Shown one piece after another: positions 42,846 to 50,855 of a DNA stretch of 64,000 bases. The stretch covers positions 8,094,001 through 8,158,000 of the forward strand of contig NZ_CP022203.1 in NCBI RefSeq assembly GCF_002305895.1, written 5' to 3'. This stretch comes from Corallococcus macrosporus DSM 14697 (GTDB lineage Bacteria; Myxococcota; Myxococcia; Myxococcales; Myxococcaceae). A program made the position numbers and the translations under genes. Within the stretch, counting starts at the first letter, position 1. Each line of letters opens with the position of its first letter. The notes under the pieces were generated by a model that did no database searches, was not told the DNA's origin, and was given only the letters and a program-made list of their open reading frames with translations.

Positions 42846-44093
42846 ATGAGCATCAACGTCTATGCCATCGCGACGCCCTTCGTCATCGTCCTGGCGCTGG
42901 GGGAGTTCGCCTACTGCGTCATCCGGCGCAACGGGTACTACGCCTTCCAGGACTCCATCGCGAGCATGGGCACCGCGGTGCTCAACCAGTGCGTCAACGT
43001 GGCGGTGGCGCTGCTGGTGCTCCCGCTCTTCATCCAGCTCGGGCAACTCGCGCCCTGGCGGCTCGGCGCGTCCTCGCCGCTGGAGCTGGTGGCGCTCTTC
43101 CTGGGCGTGGACTTCCTCTTCTACTGGTTCCATCGCTTCGGCCACCGCACCAACATCGGCTGGGCCGCGCATTCGCCGCACCACTCCACCGAGGAGCTCA
43201 ACTACGCGGTGGCCCTGCGCGCCAGCGTGACGCAGCGCCTCTTCTCGTTCCTCTTCTACTGGCCGCTGGTGCTGGTGGGCTTCCCGCCCGAGGCCGTGCT
43301 GGCCATGGTGGCCTTCCACCTGGTGCTCCAGTTCATCCCCCACACGCGCGTCATCCCCAAGCTGCCCCGGTGGATTGAGTCCTGGCTCAACACGCCGTCA
43401 CACCACCGCGTCCACCACGCGCGCAATGACGTCTACATCGACAAGAACTACGCGGGCTTCCTCATCATCTGGGACAAGCTCTTCGGCACCTTCGAGGAGG
43501 AGAAGGAGGCGTGCTCCTACGGCCTCACCTCCCCGCCCAACACCTGGGACCCCACGGTCATCAACTTCCAGGCGTGGGCGAAGCTCGTCGGCGACGCGCT
43601 GGCCACCAAGAGCCATTGGGACCGGCTGCGCATCTGGGTGATGCCCACCGGCTGGCGGCCCGCGGACCTGCCTCCGCGTCCCTCCGTGGGCTGGCAGAAG
43701 GACGGCGTGGAGCTGAAGTTCCAATCCACCGAGCTGCCCGGCACCCGGGCCTACCTCGTGTTCCAACTGCTGGCGGCCATGCCCTTCATGCTGCTGGTGA
43801 GCCACCATGCCTCGCCGCTGTCCGGCTGGCAGAAGCTGGTGCTCAGCCTGCTCTTCTGGGCCATGGCCACCGCGTGGAGCGGGATGCTGGAGTCGCGGCG
43901 CTGGAGTCTGCCGCTGGAGCTGGGGCGGGTGCTCGCCATGGGTGTGGCGGTGACGTGGTGGCTGCTGCGGTCGCCAGCGCCCCAGAGCTGGAGCGCGCTG
44001 TGCGCGGGGTGGTTGCTCGCGTCGCTCGTCTGGCTGCTGGTGGTGCGCACCGCGGCGCACACCGCCACGCCCATGCCGCAGGGCACCCGCTGA
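42846..44093 (+). CDS. Fatty acid hydroxylase superfamily membrane protein (alkylglycerol monooxygenase-like)
   Basis: Integral-membrane di-iron enzyme of 415 residues. The histidine boxes are HRFGH, HSPHHS and HHRVHH, with further His in IPHTRVIPK. The sequence following them (NYAGFLIIWDKLFGTFEEE) is characteristic of the TMEM195/alkylglycerol-monooxygenase branch, which cleaves or modifies ether lipids; that fits the ether lipids of myxobacteria. Substrate not proven. Four hydrophobic segments follow near the C terminus. Confidence 0.87.
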   Translation: MSINVYAIATPFVIVLALGEFAYCVIRRNGYYAFQDSIASMGTAVLNQCVNVAVALLVLPLFIQLGQLAPWRLGASSPLELVALFLGVDFLFYWFHRFGHRTNIGWAAHSPHHSTEELNYAVALRASVTQRLFSFLFYWPLVLVGFPPEAVLAMVAFHLVLQFIPHTRVIPKLPRWIESWLNTPSHHRVHHARNDVYIDKNYAGFLIIWDKLFGTFEEEKEACSYGLTSPPNTWDPTVINFQAWAKLVGDALATKSHWDRLRIWVMPTGWRPADLPPRPSVGWQKDGVELKFQSTELPGTRAYLVFQLLAAMPFMLLVSHHASPLSGWQKLVLSLLFWAMATAWSGMLESRRWSLPLELGRVLAMGVAVTWWLLRSPAPQSWSALCAGWLLASLVWLLVVRTAAHTATPMPQGTR

Positions 44094-44100
44094 GTTCGCG

Positions 44101-44940
44101 TCAGGCGGGCTCCCACGTCCCCGCGAAGGCCGTGTAGCGGCGCACGTTGAGCGTCAGCGCCCGGTACACCTGTGTCTCGGGCGTCAGCTCCGCCGGCTCG
44201 CCGCTGGCGGGCACCGTCACGCGGTCGAAGTGCGCGCCCTCGAACCAGCGGTGCGGCTGCACCTCCACGATGAAGCGGCCGCCCTCGTCGAGCTCCACCG
44301 CGATGGGCACGAAGTCCACGCGTTGCAGCTCCACGGGCGGCGGGAAGTCCAGGGCCACGCGGAACGGGACCTGCGCCTCCTCCCGGGACGCGGTCCCCTC
44401 CAGAATCATGGACCGGCCGCCCAGCACCGCGCCCTCCGCGCCCAGGGCCCGGGACGGCGGCTGGAGCAGCAGCGAGAAGGAGCGCGCCAGTCCGGCGATG
44501 CCCGGCGAGCGCCCCAGCTCCCGCACCTCGCCCGCCTCCGCCAGCAGGTCGAACACCACCTCGCGGTCCCACTCTCCCAGCACCGTGCCGCCGGAGAAGA
44601 AGTGCCCGTCGTGGGCGTGCGCGCTGGGCAGCAGCCACTGTCCCAGCCGCCGCAGGACGCGCGGCGCCGAGGCGGTGGGCTCCAGCGGCGAGGCGTTCTC
44701 GAAGATGTAGATGGGCCCCAGCACCATCAGCCCGGACGACAGGCGGACGCGCCAGCCGGTGTCGGTGGTGAACTCGCCGAGCGCGTCCTCCCCCGGCGCC
44801 CTCGCGGTGCGCAGGCCCATGCGGAAGGTGACGCTGCGGCCTCCCGTGCCGGAGAGGCCACAGGCGGACGCGCCTCCCACGAGCGCGGTGCCCAGCATCA
44901 GACTGAAGGCGCGACGGGTGGTACGCAACGGGGACGTCAT
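44101..44940 (-). CDS. Secreted His-rich lipoprotein partner of the TonB receptor
   Basis: A protein of 279 residues; ATG at 44940 overlaps the receptor stop (ATGA), so it is translationally coupled. The signal region TTRRAFSLMLGTALVGGASAC has both a twin-arginine look (RRAFSL) and a lipobox (GASAC). A histidine cluster SAHAHDGHFFSGG occurs near residue 105, and further WFEGAHFDRV near the C terminus. No family recognised. Coupling to a TonB receptor suggests substrate capture in the envelope, probably of a metal or metal complex (inference). Confidence 0.75.
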   Translation of the reverse strand: MTSPLRTTRRAFSLMLGTALVGGASACGLSGTGGRSVTFRMGLRTARAPGEDALGEFTTDTGWRVRLSSGLMVLGPIYIFENASPLEPTASAPRVLRRLGQWLLPSAHAHDGHFFSGGTVLGEWDREVVFDLLAEAGEVRELGRSPGIAGLARSFSLLLQPPSRALGAEGAVLGGRSMILEGTASREEAQVPFRVALDFPPPVELQRVDFVPIAVELDEGGRFIVEVQPHRWFEGAHFDRVTVPASGEPAELTPETQVYRALTLNVRRYTAFAGTWEPA

Positions 44941-47534
44941 GGCGAGTCCTCCTGGAGGTCCAGGTGCAGGGTCAGCGTGCCCATGAAGGTGCGGGGCGCG
45001 CCCGCGGTGAAGTGACGCGTGGCCATCAGCGATGGCGGCGCGTCCGGGCCGCGGAAGTTGGAGACGAAGTTGAACTCCGACTCGCGCCAGCGCGTGTCGA
45101 GCAGGTTCTCCACCGACAGGCCCAGCTCCACGGCCTTCCATCGGGCCCGCGTGCCCACGTCGAACAGGAAGACGGGCGCGCTGTAGCGGTCCAGCGGCAG
45201 GGGCCGGGGGCCGATGGCGCTGTGGCCCAGGGCCACGTTCCAATCCACCAGTTGGCCCGCGACGCGGGTGGTGCCGCGCAGCGACGCGTCCACCCGGCCC
45301 AGCAGCTCCGGGATGTAGGGCATCACCGCCCCGTCCCACAGCTTCCACGCCGAGGCGCCGGGCACCGGCAGCGTGGCGCGGGCCCAGGCCAGCGAGGCCT
45401 GGACGTCCACGCGGTTCCGCAACGTCCCGCGCGCGCTGACGAAGGCGCCCAGCCGTTGCGAGGCGCCCACGGGCTGGTTGCGGCCCACCGCCTCGTCGAA
45501 GACGAAGTCCTGCGACACGCGCGTGGCGAAGAAGGCGCCGCGCGCCTCCAGCGACAGGGGCCCGTCCATCCGCCAGCCGAGCCCCGTCTCGCCCGAGGCC
45601 ACGCGGGCGTAGGGCGCCAGCTCGGCGTCGGACAGCGCGGCGGCGTCACTGGAGCGCGCGCCCAGGCCCGCGCTGGTGAGCCAGGTGAGCCGGGGCGTCA
45701 GGCGAACCTCGGCGGAGGCGCGGGGGCTGGCGAAGAAGCCGTAGGCCTCCAGCGACTCGTCGGGCAGCCGGGGGCCGTCGCGGTCCTCGACGGGCCGGTT
45801 GTGGTCATCCACGCCGAAGAGGAAGGTGTCCAGGCGCACGCCGCCGCGCAGGGTGAGCCACGACAGGGGGGCGACTCGCAACGAGGCATAGGCGCCCAGG
45901 TTCGTGGTGCGCACCTGGTTGTCGAAGACGGTGGCGTAGGGCACGCCGCCGCGGTCCCGCAGCCGGCGCGAGCGCGTGCGCACGTCGTCGTAGCGGGCCA
46001 CATAGCCGAGCTCCAGGGGCTGCGGCTGTCCCAGCAGCGTGAGCCCCGGCGTGTAGCGGCCTCGCAGGCCCACGGTGGAGCCGCGGTAATAGCCCTCCGT
46101 GTTGTCACCGCGCTGGGTTTCGCCGTCCGGCGGGGTGGTGTCCTGGAGGAAGCCCGTGAAGTTGTCGCGGATGCGCGTCTGCCGCAGGATGACGTAGCCC
46201 TGCTGGACGAAGCGCCCACCGTTCTTCAGCCGTGACTGGAGCTCGGCGGAGAGGATGTGGCGCTGCCCCGCGCCGCCCTGGTTGGGGTCATAGGAGCAGA
46301 AGAACTGCGAGTCCGCGTCCGTGGCGCACGGCAACCGGGTGTCCACGACGTCCGTCTCCCGCACCACGCCCGCGGAGGCGAAGCGCGAGCCATAGCTGGT
46401 GCCGAACAGGCGCAGCCGCGACTCGTCGCCCACGCGCAGCTCCACCTGCGCCATGGCCCCCGCGTTCGAATAGGAGCGGTTGGGGCCGAAGCCGTGCCCC
46501 TGCCGCAGCAGCAGCCCCACGAAGGTGGCGTCACTGGCCTCCGGCGGGCCCCACAGCAGCGACAGCCGGCGCGCGGCGAAGCTGCCCGTGGCGAGGGACG
46601 CGGTGAGGCCTCGCCGCGCCAGCCCGAGCTGATACTCCACGGTGCCCGCCACGCCGAAGTCGCCCTGGGACGGGTCATAGGGCCCCTCGGTGACGCGCAG
46701 GGACTCCACCAACTCCGGGATGATGAAGTACGTGTCCGCGTAGCCGTGGCCGTGCGCGTGGGACACCTCGTTGAGCGGGACGCCGTTGAGGCGCAGCTCC
46801 ACGTCCTTGCCTTCGCCCGCGTCGAAGCCTCGGATGTAGATGCTCTCCGCGTGGCCCTCGCCGCCGTGGTTGGCCAGCATGACGCCGGGCGCCAGCAACA
46901 TCAGGTCCGACGCGGAGCGGCGCGGCACGTCCGCGAGCTGTCCCACCGGAATATGGAAGTCGCTCACCGCCACCGGCGGCGGCGCATGAGCGGCGCCGCG
47001 GACCGTGGTGGAGAAGGACGGCGGCGCTTGCGCGTCCTGCCCGGTGGCGCCCGACGCCTCCGTGCCAGCCGGCGCCGGCCCACCTGGGACGCCCTGATGC
47101 TGCGCCCCGGCCTGGGTGGCTCCACCGAGGGCTCGCGCGTCTCCCGCTCCGTGCCCCACTGCCGCGCCCGGAGGCTCGGCGCCATCCGCCACCGGCTCGA
47201 TGTGGTGACCATGCACCGGGGGCACGAAGGTGACGGGCACGTCCACCCGCACGTCGATGGCCTCCGTGCCGCGCCGGGCCGGCTGGAAGCGCCAGCGCAG
47301 CGCGGCATTCATCGCGGCGCGATCAAACGCAACGCCAGCGGACTGCCGCACCTCCACCTGGGACACCTCGCCCGCCCGGTCGATGGTGAGCCGCAGAAGG
47401 ACGGTGGCGGGGACCTCGGGCGGAGGCACGTCCGCGGGCAACACGGGCCCCGGCGCCTCCAACGGAACGGGTGGAGTCACAGGCAATTCGCCCGTGGCGC
47501 TCAACACACAGAGCACCAGAGTCGGAATCCACAC
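44937..47534 (-). CDS. TonB-dependent receptor with N-terminal TonB_C domain
   Basis: Outer-membrane receptor of 865 residues. After the signal peptide (GTG start), residues about 40-105 form a TonB C-terminal energy-transducer domain (TVLLRLTIDRAGEVSQVEVR, FDRAAMNAALRWRFQPAR). A His-containing linker follows, then the plug (about 210-320: SDLMLLAPGVMLANHGG, YIRGFDAGEGKDVELRLNGV, HAHGHGYADTYFIIPE) and a 22-strand-type barrel. The GHGY histidines at the plug suggest a metal-linked substrate. Divergent from 47667, with two operator-like sites in between. Confidence 0.88.
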   Translation of the reverse strand: MWIPTLVLCVLSATGELPVTPPVPLEAPGPVLPADVPPPEVPATVLLRLTIDRAGEVSQVEVRQSAGVAFDRAAMNAALRWRFQPARRGTEAIDVRVDVPVTFVPPVHGHHIEPVADGAEPPGAAVGHGAGDARALGGATQAGAQHQGVPGGPAPAGTEASGATGQDAQAPPSFSTTVRGAAHAPPPVAVSDFHIPVGQLADVPRRSASDLMLLAPGVMLANHGGEGHAESIYIRGFDAGEGKDVELRLNGVPLNEVSHAHGHGYADTYFIIPELVESLRVTEGPYDPSQGDFGVAGTVEYQLGLARRGLTASLATGSFAARRLSLLWGPPEASDATFVGLLLRQGHGFGPNRSYSNAGAMAQVELRVGDESRLRLFGTSYGSRFASAGVVRETDVVDTRLPCATDADSQFFCSYDPNQGGAGQRHILSAELQSRLKNGGRFVQQGYVILRQTRIRDNFTGFLQDTTPPDGETQRGDNTEGYYRGSTVGLRGRYTPGLTLLGQPQPLELGYVARYDDVRTRSRRLRDRGGVPYATVFDNQVRTTNLGAYASLRVAPLSWLTLRGGVRLDTFLFGVDDHNRPVEDRDGPRLPDESLEAYGFFASPRASAEVRLTPRLTWLTSAGLGARSSDAAALSDAELAPYARVASGETGLGWRMDGPLSLEARGAFFATRVSQDFVFDEAVGRNQPVGASQRLGAFVSARGTLRNRVDVQASLAWARATLPVPGASAWKLWDGAVMPYIPELLGRVDASLRGTTRVAGQLVDWNVALGHSAIGPRPLPLDRYSAPVFLFDVGTRARWKAVELGLSVENLLDTRWRESEFNFVSNFRGPDAPPSLMATRHFTAGAPRTFMGTLTLHLDLQEDSP

Positions 47535-47585
47535 GGCTGACGACCTCTCTCGGTTCCGGCGCGACCCACCCGACGGCGGGCATCA

Positions 47586-47600
47586 TGCATCCGGGTTGCA
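47586..47600. promoter_or_regulatory. Operator-like palindrome, site 4
   Basis: TGCATC-CGG-GTTGCA, one mismatch to the TGCAAC-N3-GTTGCA consensus. It lies about 50 bases upstream of the receptor start on the minus strand. Confidence 0.65.
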
Positions 47601-47635
47601 TCCACACCCCAGATACACCACAGCTCCAATTGACT

Positions 47636-47650
47636 CGCAACCATGTTGCA
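47636..47650. promoter_or_regulatory. Operator-like palindrome, site 5
   Basis: CGCAAC-CAT-GTTGCA in an AT-rich stretch 17 bases before the ATG at 47667. With site 4 it covers both divergent promoters of the 133-base intergenic region. Confidence 0.75.
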
Positions 47651-47666
47651 ATTAACTACCCATTGC

Positions 47667-48554
47667 ATGAATACGCAGCGGCGACAGTCCCGGAAGTGGT
47701 GGTGCGCGGCCCTGGTGGCCTGGGGCCTGGCGGGCACGGCCTGTGACAACGTGGCCACGGGCGACGTCCAGGTCACGATGAGCGGCGGTGATGGCACGCA
47801 GCGTGGACTTCCGGACACGCTCTTCCAGGACGGCTGGTCCATCCAGTTCACCCGCTACCTGGTGTCCCTGGGCGACGTCACCCTCACCTCCGCGTCCGGG
47901 GAGACGCACACCAGCAGCCGCCATGTGCTGGTGGACGTGCAGAAGGGCGACATCCCCCTGGTGGACTTGACGGGGGTTCCGGCGGGCCGCTGGGACGTGG
48001 GCTTCCGGGTGAGCCCTCCCGAGGCGCGCACCGAGCTGGCGGACGGACAGGTCTCCGCGGAGGACCTGGCGATGATGCGCGAGCGCGGCTTCAGCTACTA
48101 CGTGGAGGGCCACGCGACGAAGCAGAACGAGCCCGTGCTGCGCTTCCGCATGGGCTTCCCCGTCAACGCGCTGATGAACAACTGCATCAACGGCGCGGAC
48201 GGCACGCAGGGCATCGTCGTGCCCGAGGGCTCCATCGCCCGGCCCGAGGTCACCATCCACGCCGAGCACATGTTCTACGACAGGCTGGGCACGCACCGGG
48301 GCGTGCAGCTCCGCTTCGAGGCCATCGCGGCCACCGCGGGCGAGGACCACGTCGTCACCCCCGAGGGGCTCGCCACGCAGGCGCTCACCGACCTCCGGGA
48401 CCGCGACGGCAACGAGCTGCGCGACGCCCAGGGCCAGCCCGTCATCTACCAGCCCGGCGCGTATGACGTCCGCACGCTCCAGGAGTTCATCACCCAGAGC
48501 GTGGTGGACCAGGCCCACCTCAACGGCGGCGGCGTCTGCACCGTGGTGAAGTGA
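47667..48554 (+). CDS. Lipoprotein divergent from the TonB receptor
   Basis: Secreted lipoprotein of 295 residues, lipobox AGTAC in WGLAGTACDN. The mature N-terminal half reads FQDGWSIQFTRYLVSLGDVTL and VDLTGVPAGRWDVGFRV. It also has a Cys in ALMNNCINGADG, a His in ITIHAEHMFYD-like sequence (TIHAEHMFYDRLG), and a C-terminal Cys (GGVCTVVK). I cannot name the family. Its size and position beside a TonB receptor recall MbnP-type partners of metal uptake, but I see no decisive match. Start chosen downstream of the operator; a Met at 47643 would lie inside it. Confidence 0.72.
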   Translation: MNTQRRQSRKWWCAALVAWGLAGTACDNVATGDVQVTMSGGDGTQRGLPDTLFQDGWSIQFTRYLVSLGDVTLTSASGETHTSSRHVLVDVQKGDIPLVDLTGVPAGRWDVGFRVSPPEARTELADGQVSAEDLAMMRERGFSYYVEGHATKQNEPVLRFRMGFPVNALMNNCINGADGTQGIVVPEGSIARPEVTIHAEHMFYDRLGTHRGVQLRFEAIAATAGEDHVVTPEGLATQALTDLRDRDGNELRDAQGQPVIYQPGAYDVRTLQEFITQSVVDQAHLNGGGVCTVVK

Positions 48555-48561
48555 CGGCGGC

Positions 48562-49797
48562 TCAGGCCGACATGGGCGCGGGGGCCCCGTCCGCCTCGCT
48601 GGCATGGCTGACGGGCGGCCGTGCGTCCGCCCGCCGGGGCAGGCAGAGGCGGAAGGTGGTGCCGCCGGCTTCCGAGGAGCGCACCGTCAGCCGCCCCCGA
48701 TGCGCCTCGACGACGGCGCGGGCGATGTAGAGCCCCAGCCCCAGGCTCGTCCGGGCCTGCGCCCGCGAGGCGTCCCCCCGGCGGAAGGGCTCGAACAGGT
48801 GTGGCAGCAGCTCCCGGCGGATGGGCGCGCCCTCGTTGTGGACCTCCAGGAAGACGACGTCCGGCTTCTCCCAGGTGGAGAGGCGGACGTCGGACGACTC
48901 CGGGCTGTACTTCAGGGCGTTGTCCAGCAGGTTGGCCACCACCTGGGCCATGCGCTCCAGGTCCCAGACGCCGTGCAGGCTGTCGCGCGAGAAGTCGCAC
49001 CGGATGAGGCGGCCCGGGCGGGCCACCTGCAGCTCGTCCGCCACTTCGCGGCACACCTCGTTGAGGTCGCCCGCCCGGGGCATGACGGGCATGCCGTCCC
49101 CCAGGCGAGAGCGGGTGAAGTCCGTGAGCAGGTCCACGATGTGCTGGATGCGCTCTCCCGAACGCGCCACGCGCTCGAAGGCCTTCTGCTGCGCGGGCTC
49201 CAGCGCCCCGCTGGAGAGCTGGCTCTTGGCCGTCGTCAGCACGACGGACAGGGGCGTGCGGAGGTCATGGCCGACGATGCCCATGAGCTGCTGCTCCAGC
49301 TCGGAGGCGCGCTGCGCCGCCTCCTCGGCCCGGCGCCGCTCCACGAGCTCCACCGCCTGCCGCTTCACCTGCTCACCGCGCACGTACAGGTCCACGAAGA
49401 CCTGCACCTTGGTGCGCAGGATGTCCGGGTCCACGGGCTTGAGCAGGTAGTCCACCGCGCCCTGGGCGTAGCCCTTCGTGATGAAGGCCGCCTCGCGGTG
49501 GAGCGCGGTGATGAAGAGGATGGGCAGGTAGCGCGTCCGCTCGCGCGCCCGGATGAGGCGCGCGGTCTCCAGCCCGTCCAGCCCCGGCATCTGCACGTCC
49601 ATCAGGATGCAGGCGAACTCTCCGCGCAGCAGCTCGCGCAGCGCCTCCTCGCCGGAGCGGGCCAGCACCAGCTCCTGGCCGAGCGGCTCCAGGATGGCCT
49701 CCAGGGACAGCAGGTTGGCGGGCGTGTCATCCACCAGGAGGATGCGCGCGCGCGGCGTGTCATCCCCGGGTGGGTCTCGGAAAGCGGAGTGCGGCAT
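48562..49797 (-). CDS. Response regulator-histidine kinase hybrid
   Basis: Soluble two-component protein of 411 residues. The N-terminal receiver (ILLVDDTPANLLSLEAIL, phospho-Asp in CILMDVQMPGLDG, Lys in LLKPVDPDIL) is followed by a coiled coil and a kinase: H box GIVGHDLRTPL, N box LLDNALKYSPE, G box LGLGLYIARAVV. No membrane segment, so it is cytoplasmic. No cognate output regulator is adjacent. Start at 49797 (MPHSAFRDPP); upstream extension is low complexity. Confidence 0.9.
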   Translation of the reverse strand: MPHSAFRDPPGDDTPRARILLVDDTPANLLSLEAILEPLGQELVLARSGEEALRELLRGEFACILMDVQMPGLDGLETARLIRARERTRYLPILFITALHREAAFITKGYAQGAVDYLLKPVDPDILRTKVQVFVDLYVRGEQVKRQAVELVERRRAEEAAQRASELEQQLMGIVGHDLRTPLSVVLTTAKSQLSSGALEPAQQKAFERVARSGERIQHIVDLLTDFTRSRLGDGMPVMPRAGDLNEVCREVADELQVARPGRLIRCDFSRDSLHGVWDLERMAQVVANLLDNALKYSPESSDVRLSTWEKPDVVFLEVHNEGAPIRRELLPHLFEPFRRGDASRAQARTSLGLGLYIARAVVEAHRGRLTVRSSEAGGTTFRLCLPRRADARPPVSHASEADGAPAPMSA

Positions 49798-49990
49798 CGA
49801 ATCCTGGTGTGGGGCGGGAATGGAGCGGCCTCCGCCGGCCGGCCCGTCCGGGCCTGACCGCTGCGTGCCACGTCTCCACAACAGCCCCCGGGACGGCCAC
49901 GTTCCAGCACGTCAGGCCGAAGCGGCGCGGCGGGCGGCCGGCGGCGAACACGCCACCGGCCCCCTCCTCCTGATGTCTGGGAGACGGCCC

Positions 49991-50368
49991 TCAGGCTTGC
50001 GGTGGCTCACCGCGCCTGGCGGCGACTTCCTTGCGGACCTGCTCCATGTCCAGCGCCCGCACCTGCTTGAGCAGGTCCTCCAGCGCGGCGGCCGGCAGGG
50101 CCCCTGGCTGCTCGAACAGGAGAATCCCGTCACGGAACACCATGAGCGTGGGGATGGAGCGAATCTCGAACGCCCCGGACAGCTCCTGCTGGGCATCCGT
50201 ATCAATCTTCCCGAAGACGATGTCCGGATGTTTGTTCGAGGTCTGCTCGAAGATGGGCGCGAAGGCACGGCAGGGGCCGCACCACGACGCCCACCAGTCC
50301 AGGATGACGATGCCCTCCTTGGACACCGTCTCCTTGAAGTTGTCCTTGGTGATTTCGACCGCCGCCAT
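49991..50368 (-). CDS. Thioredoxin
   Basis: A protein of 125 residues with active site WASWCGPC, cis-Pro in IRSIPTLMVFRDG and FGKIDTDAQQEL. No signal peptide, so cytoplasmic disulfide reductase. The C-terminal extension after the fold (MEQVRKEVAARRGE) is slightly longer than usual. ATG at 50368; the gene follows the FKBP gene by 13 bases on the same strand. Confidence 0.93.
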   Translation of the reverse strand: MAAVEITKDNFKETVSKEGIVILDWWASWCGPCRAFAPIFEQTSNKHPDIVFGKIDTDAQQELSGAFEIRSIPTLMVFRDGILLFEQPGALPAAALEDLLKQVRALDMEQVRKEVAARRGEPPQA

Positions 50369-50381
50369 CAGGTCCTCGCTT

Positions 50382-50705
50382 TCAGCGAACGTCCAGGAGC
50401 TCCACCTCGAACAGCAGGGTGGAGTTGGGGGGAATAACGGGCGGGAACCCGCGCGCGCCATAGCCCATCTCCGGGGGGATGGTGAGCTTGCGCACGCCGC
50501 CCACCTTCATGCCGGCCACGCCCTTGTCCCAGCCCTCGATGACCTGCCCGGCGCCCAGGCGGAACGTGAAGCCCTGGCCCCGGTCCCGGCTGCTGTCGAA
50601 CTTGGAGCCGCTGGTCAGCGTCCCCACGTAGTGCACGGTGACGGACTTACCGGACGTCGCCTCGGCGCCGGTGCCCACCTTCACGTCTTCCACATTCAAA
50701 CCCAT
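50382..50705 (-). CDS. FKBP-type peptidyl-prolyl isomerase
   Basis: Single-domain FKBP of 107 residues: VTVHYVGTLTSGSKFDSS, FRLGAGQVIEGWDKGVAGM, and IPPEMGYGARGFPPVIPPNS, with conserved Tyr, Asp, Val-Ile and Trp. Cytoplasmic, no signal. First of a two-gene operon with thioredoxin, suggesting joint folding support. Confidence 0.95.
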   Translation of the reverse strand: MGLNVEDVKVGTGAEATSGKSVTVHYVGTLTSGSKFDSSRDRGQGFTFRLGAGQVIEGWDKGVAGMKVGGVRKLTIPPEMGYGARGFPPVIPPNSTLLFEVELLDVR

Positions 50706-50779
50706 CCAACACTCCTCTGCCTGCGTGAAAGGACGGCACCTTAGCGCGCCCGCAGCGCCCGTGCCCCCCTTGAAAGCAC

Positions 50780-50818
50780 GGCGGCGCGGGCCCGTCCGTT
50801 ATCGGGCACCGCGCCGCC
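50780..50818 (-). terminator. GC-rich hairpin after the barrel-protein gene
   Basis: GCGGCGCGG (50781-50789) pairs with CCGCGCCGC (50809-50817), plus an inner GCCCG/CGGGC stem. Downstream of 50856 in the minus direction. No T tract. Confidence 0.5.
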
Positions 50819-50855
50819 GCTTCCAGGTTGAGTCACCAGGGGCTTCGGGTCCGCG

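Noticed and set aside
47667-48554. Naming this gene mbnP
   Set aside because: Context is suggestive, but no diheme MbnH partner is adjacent and the sequence does not convincingly match.
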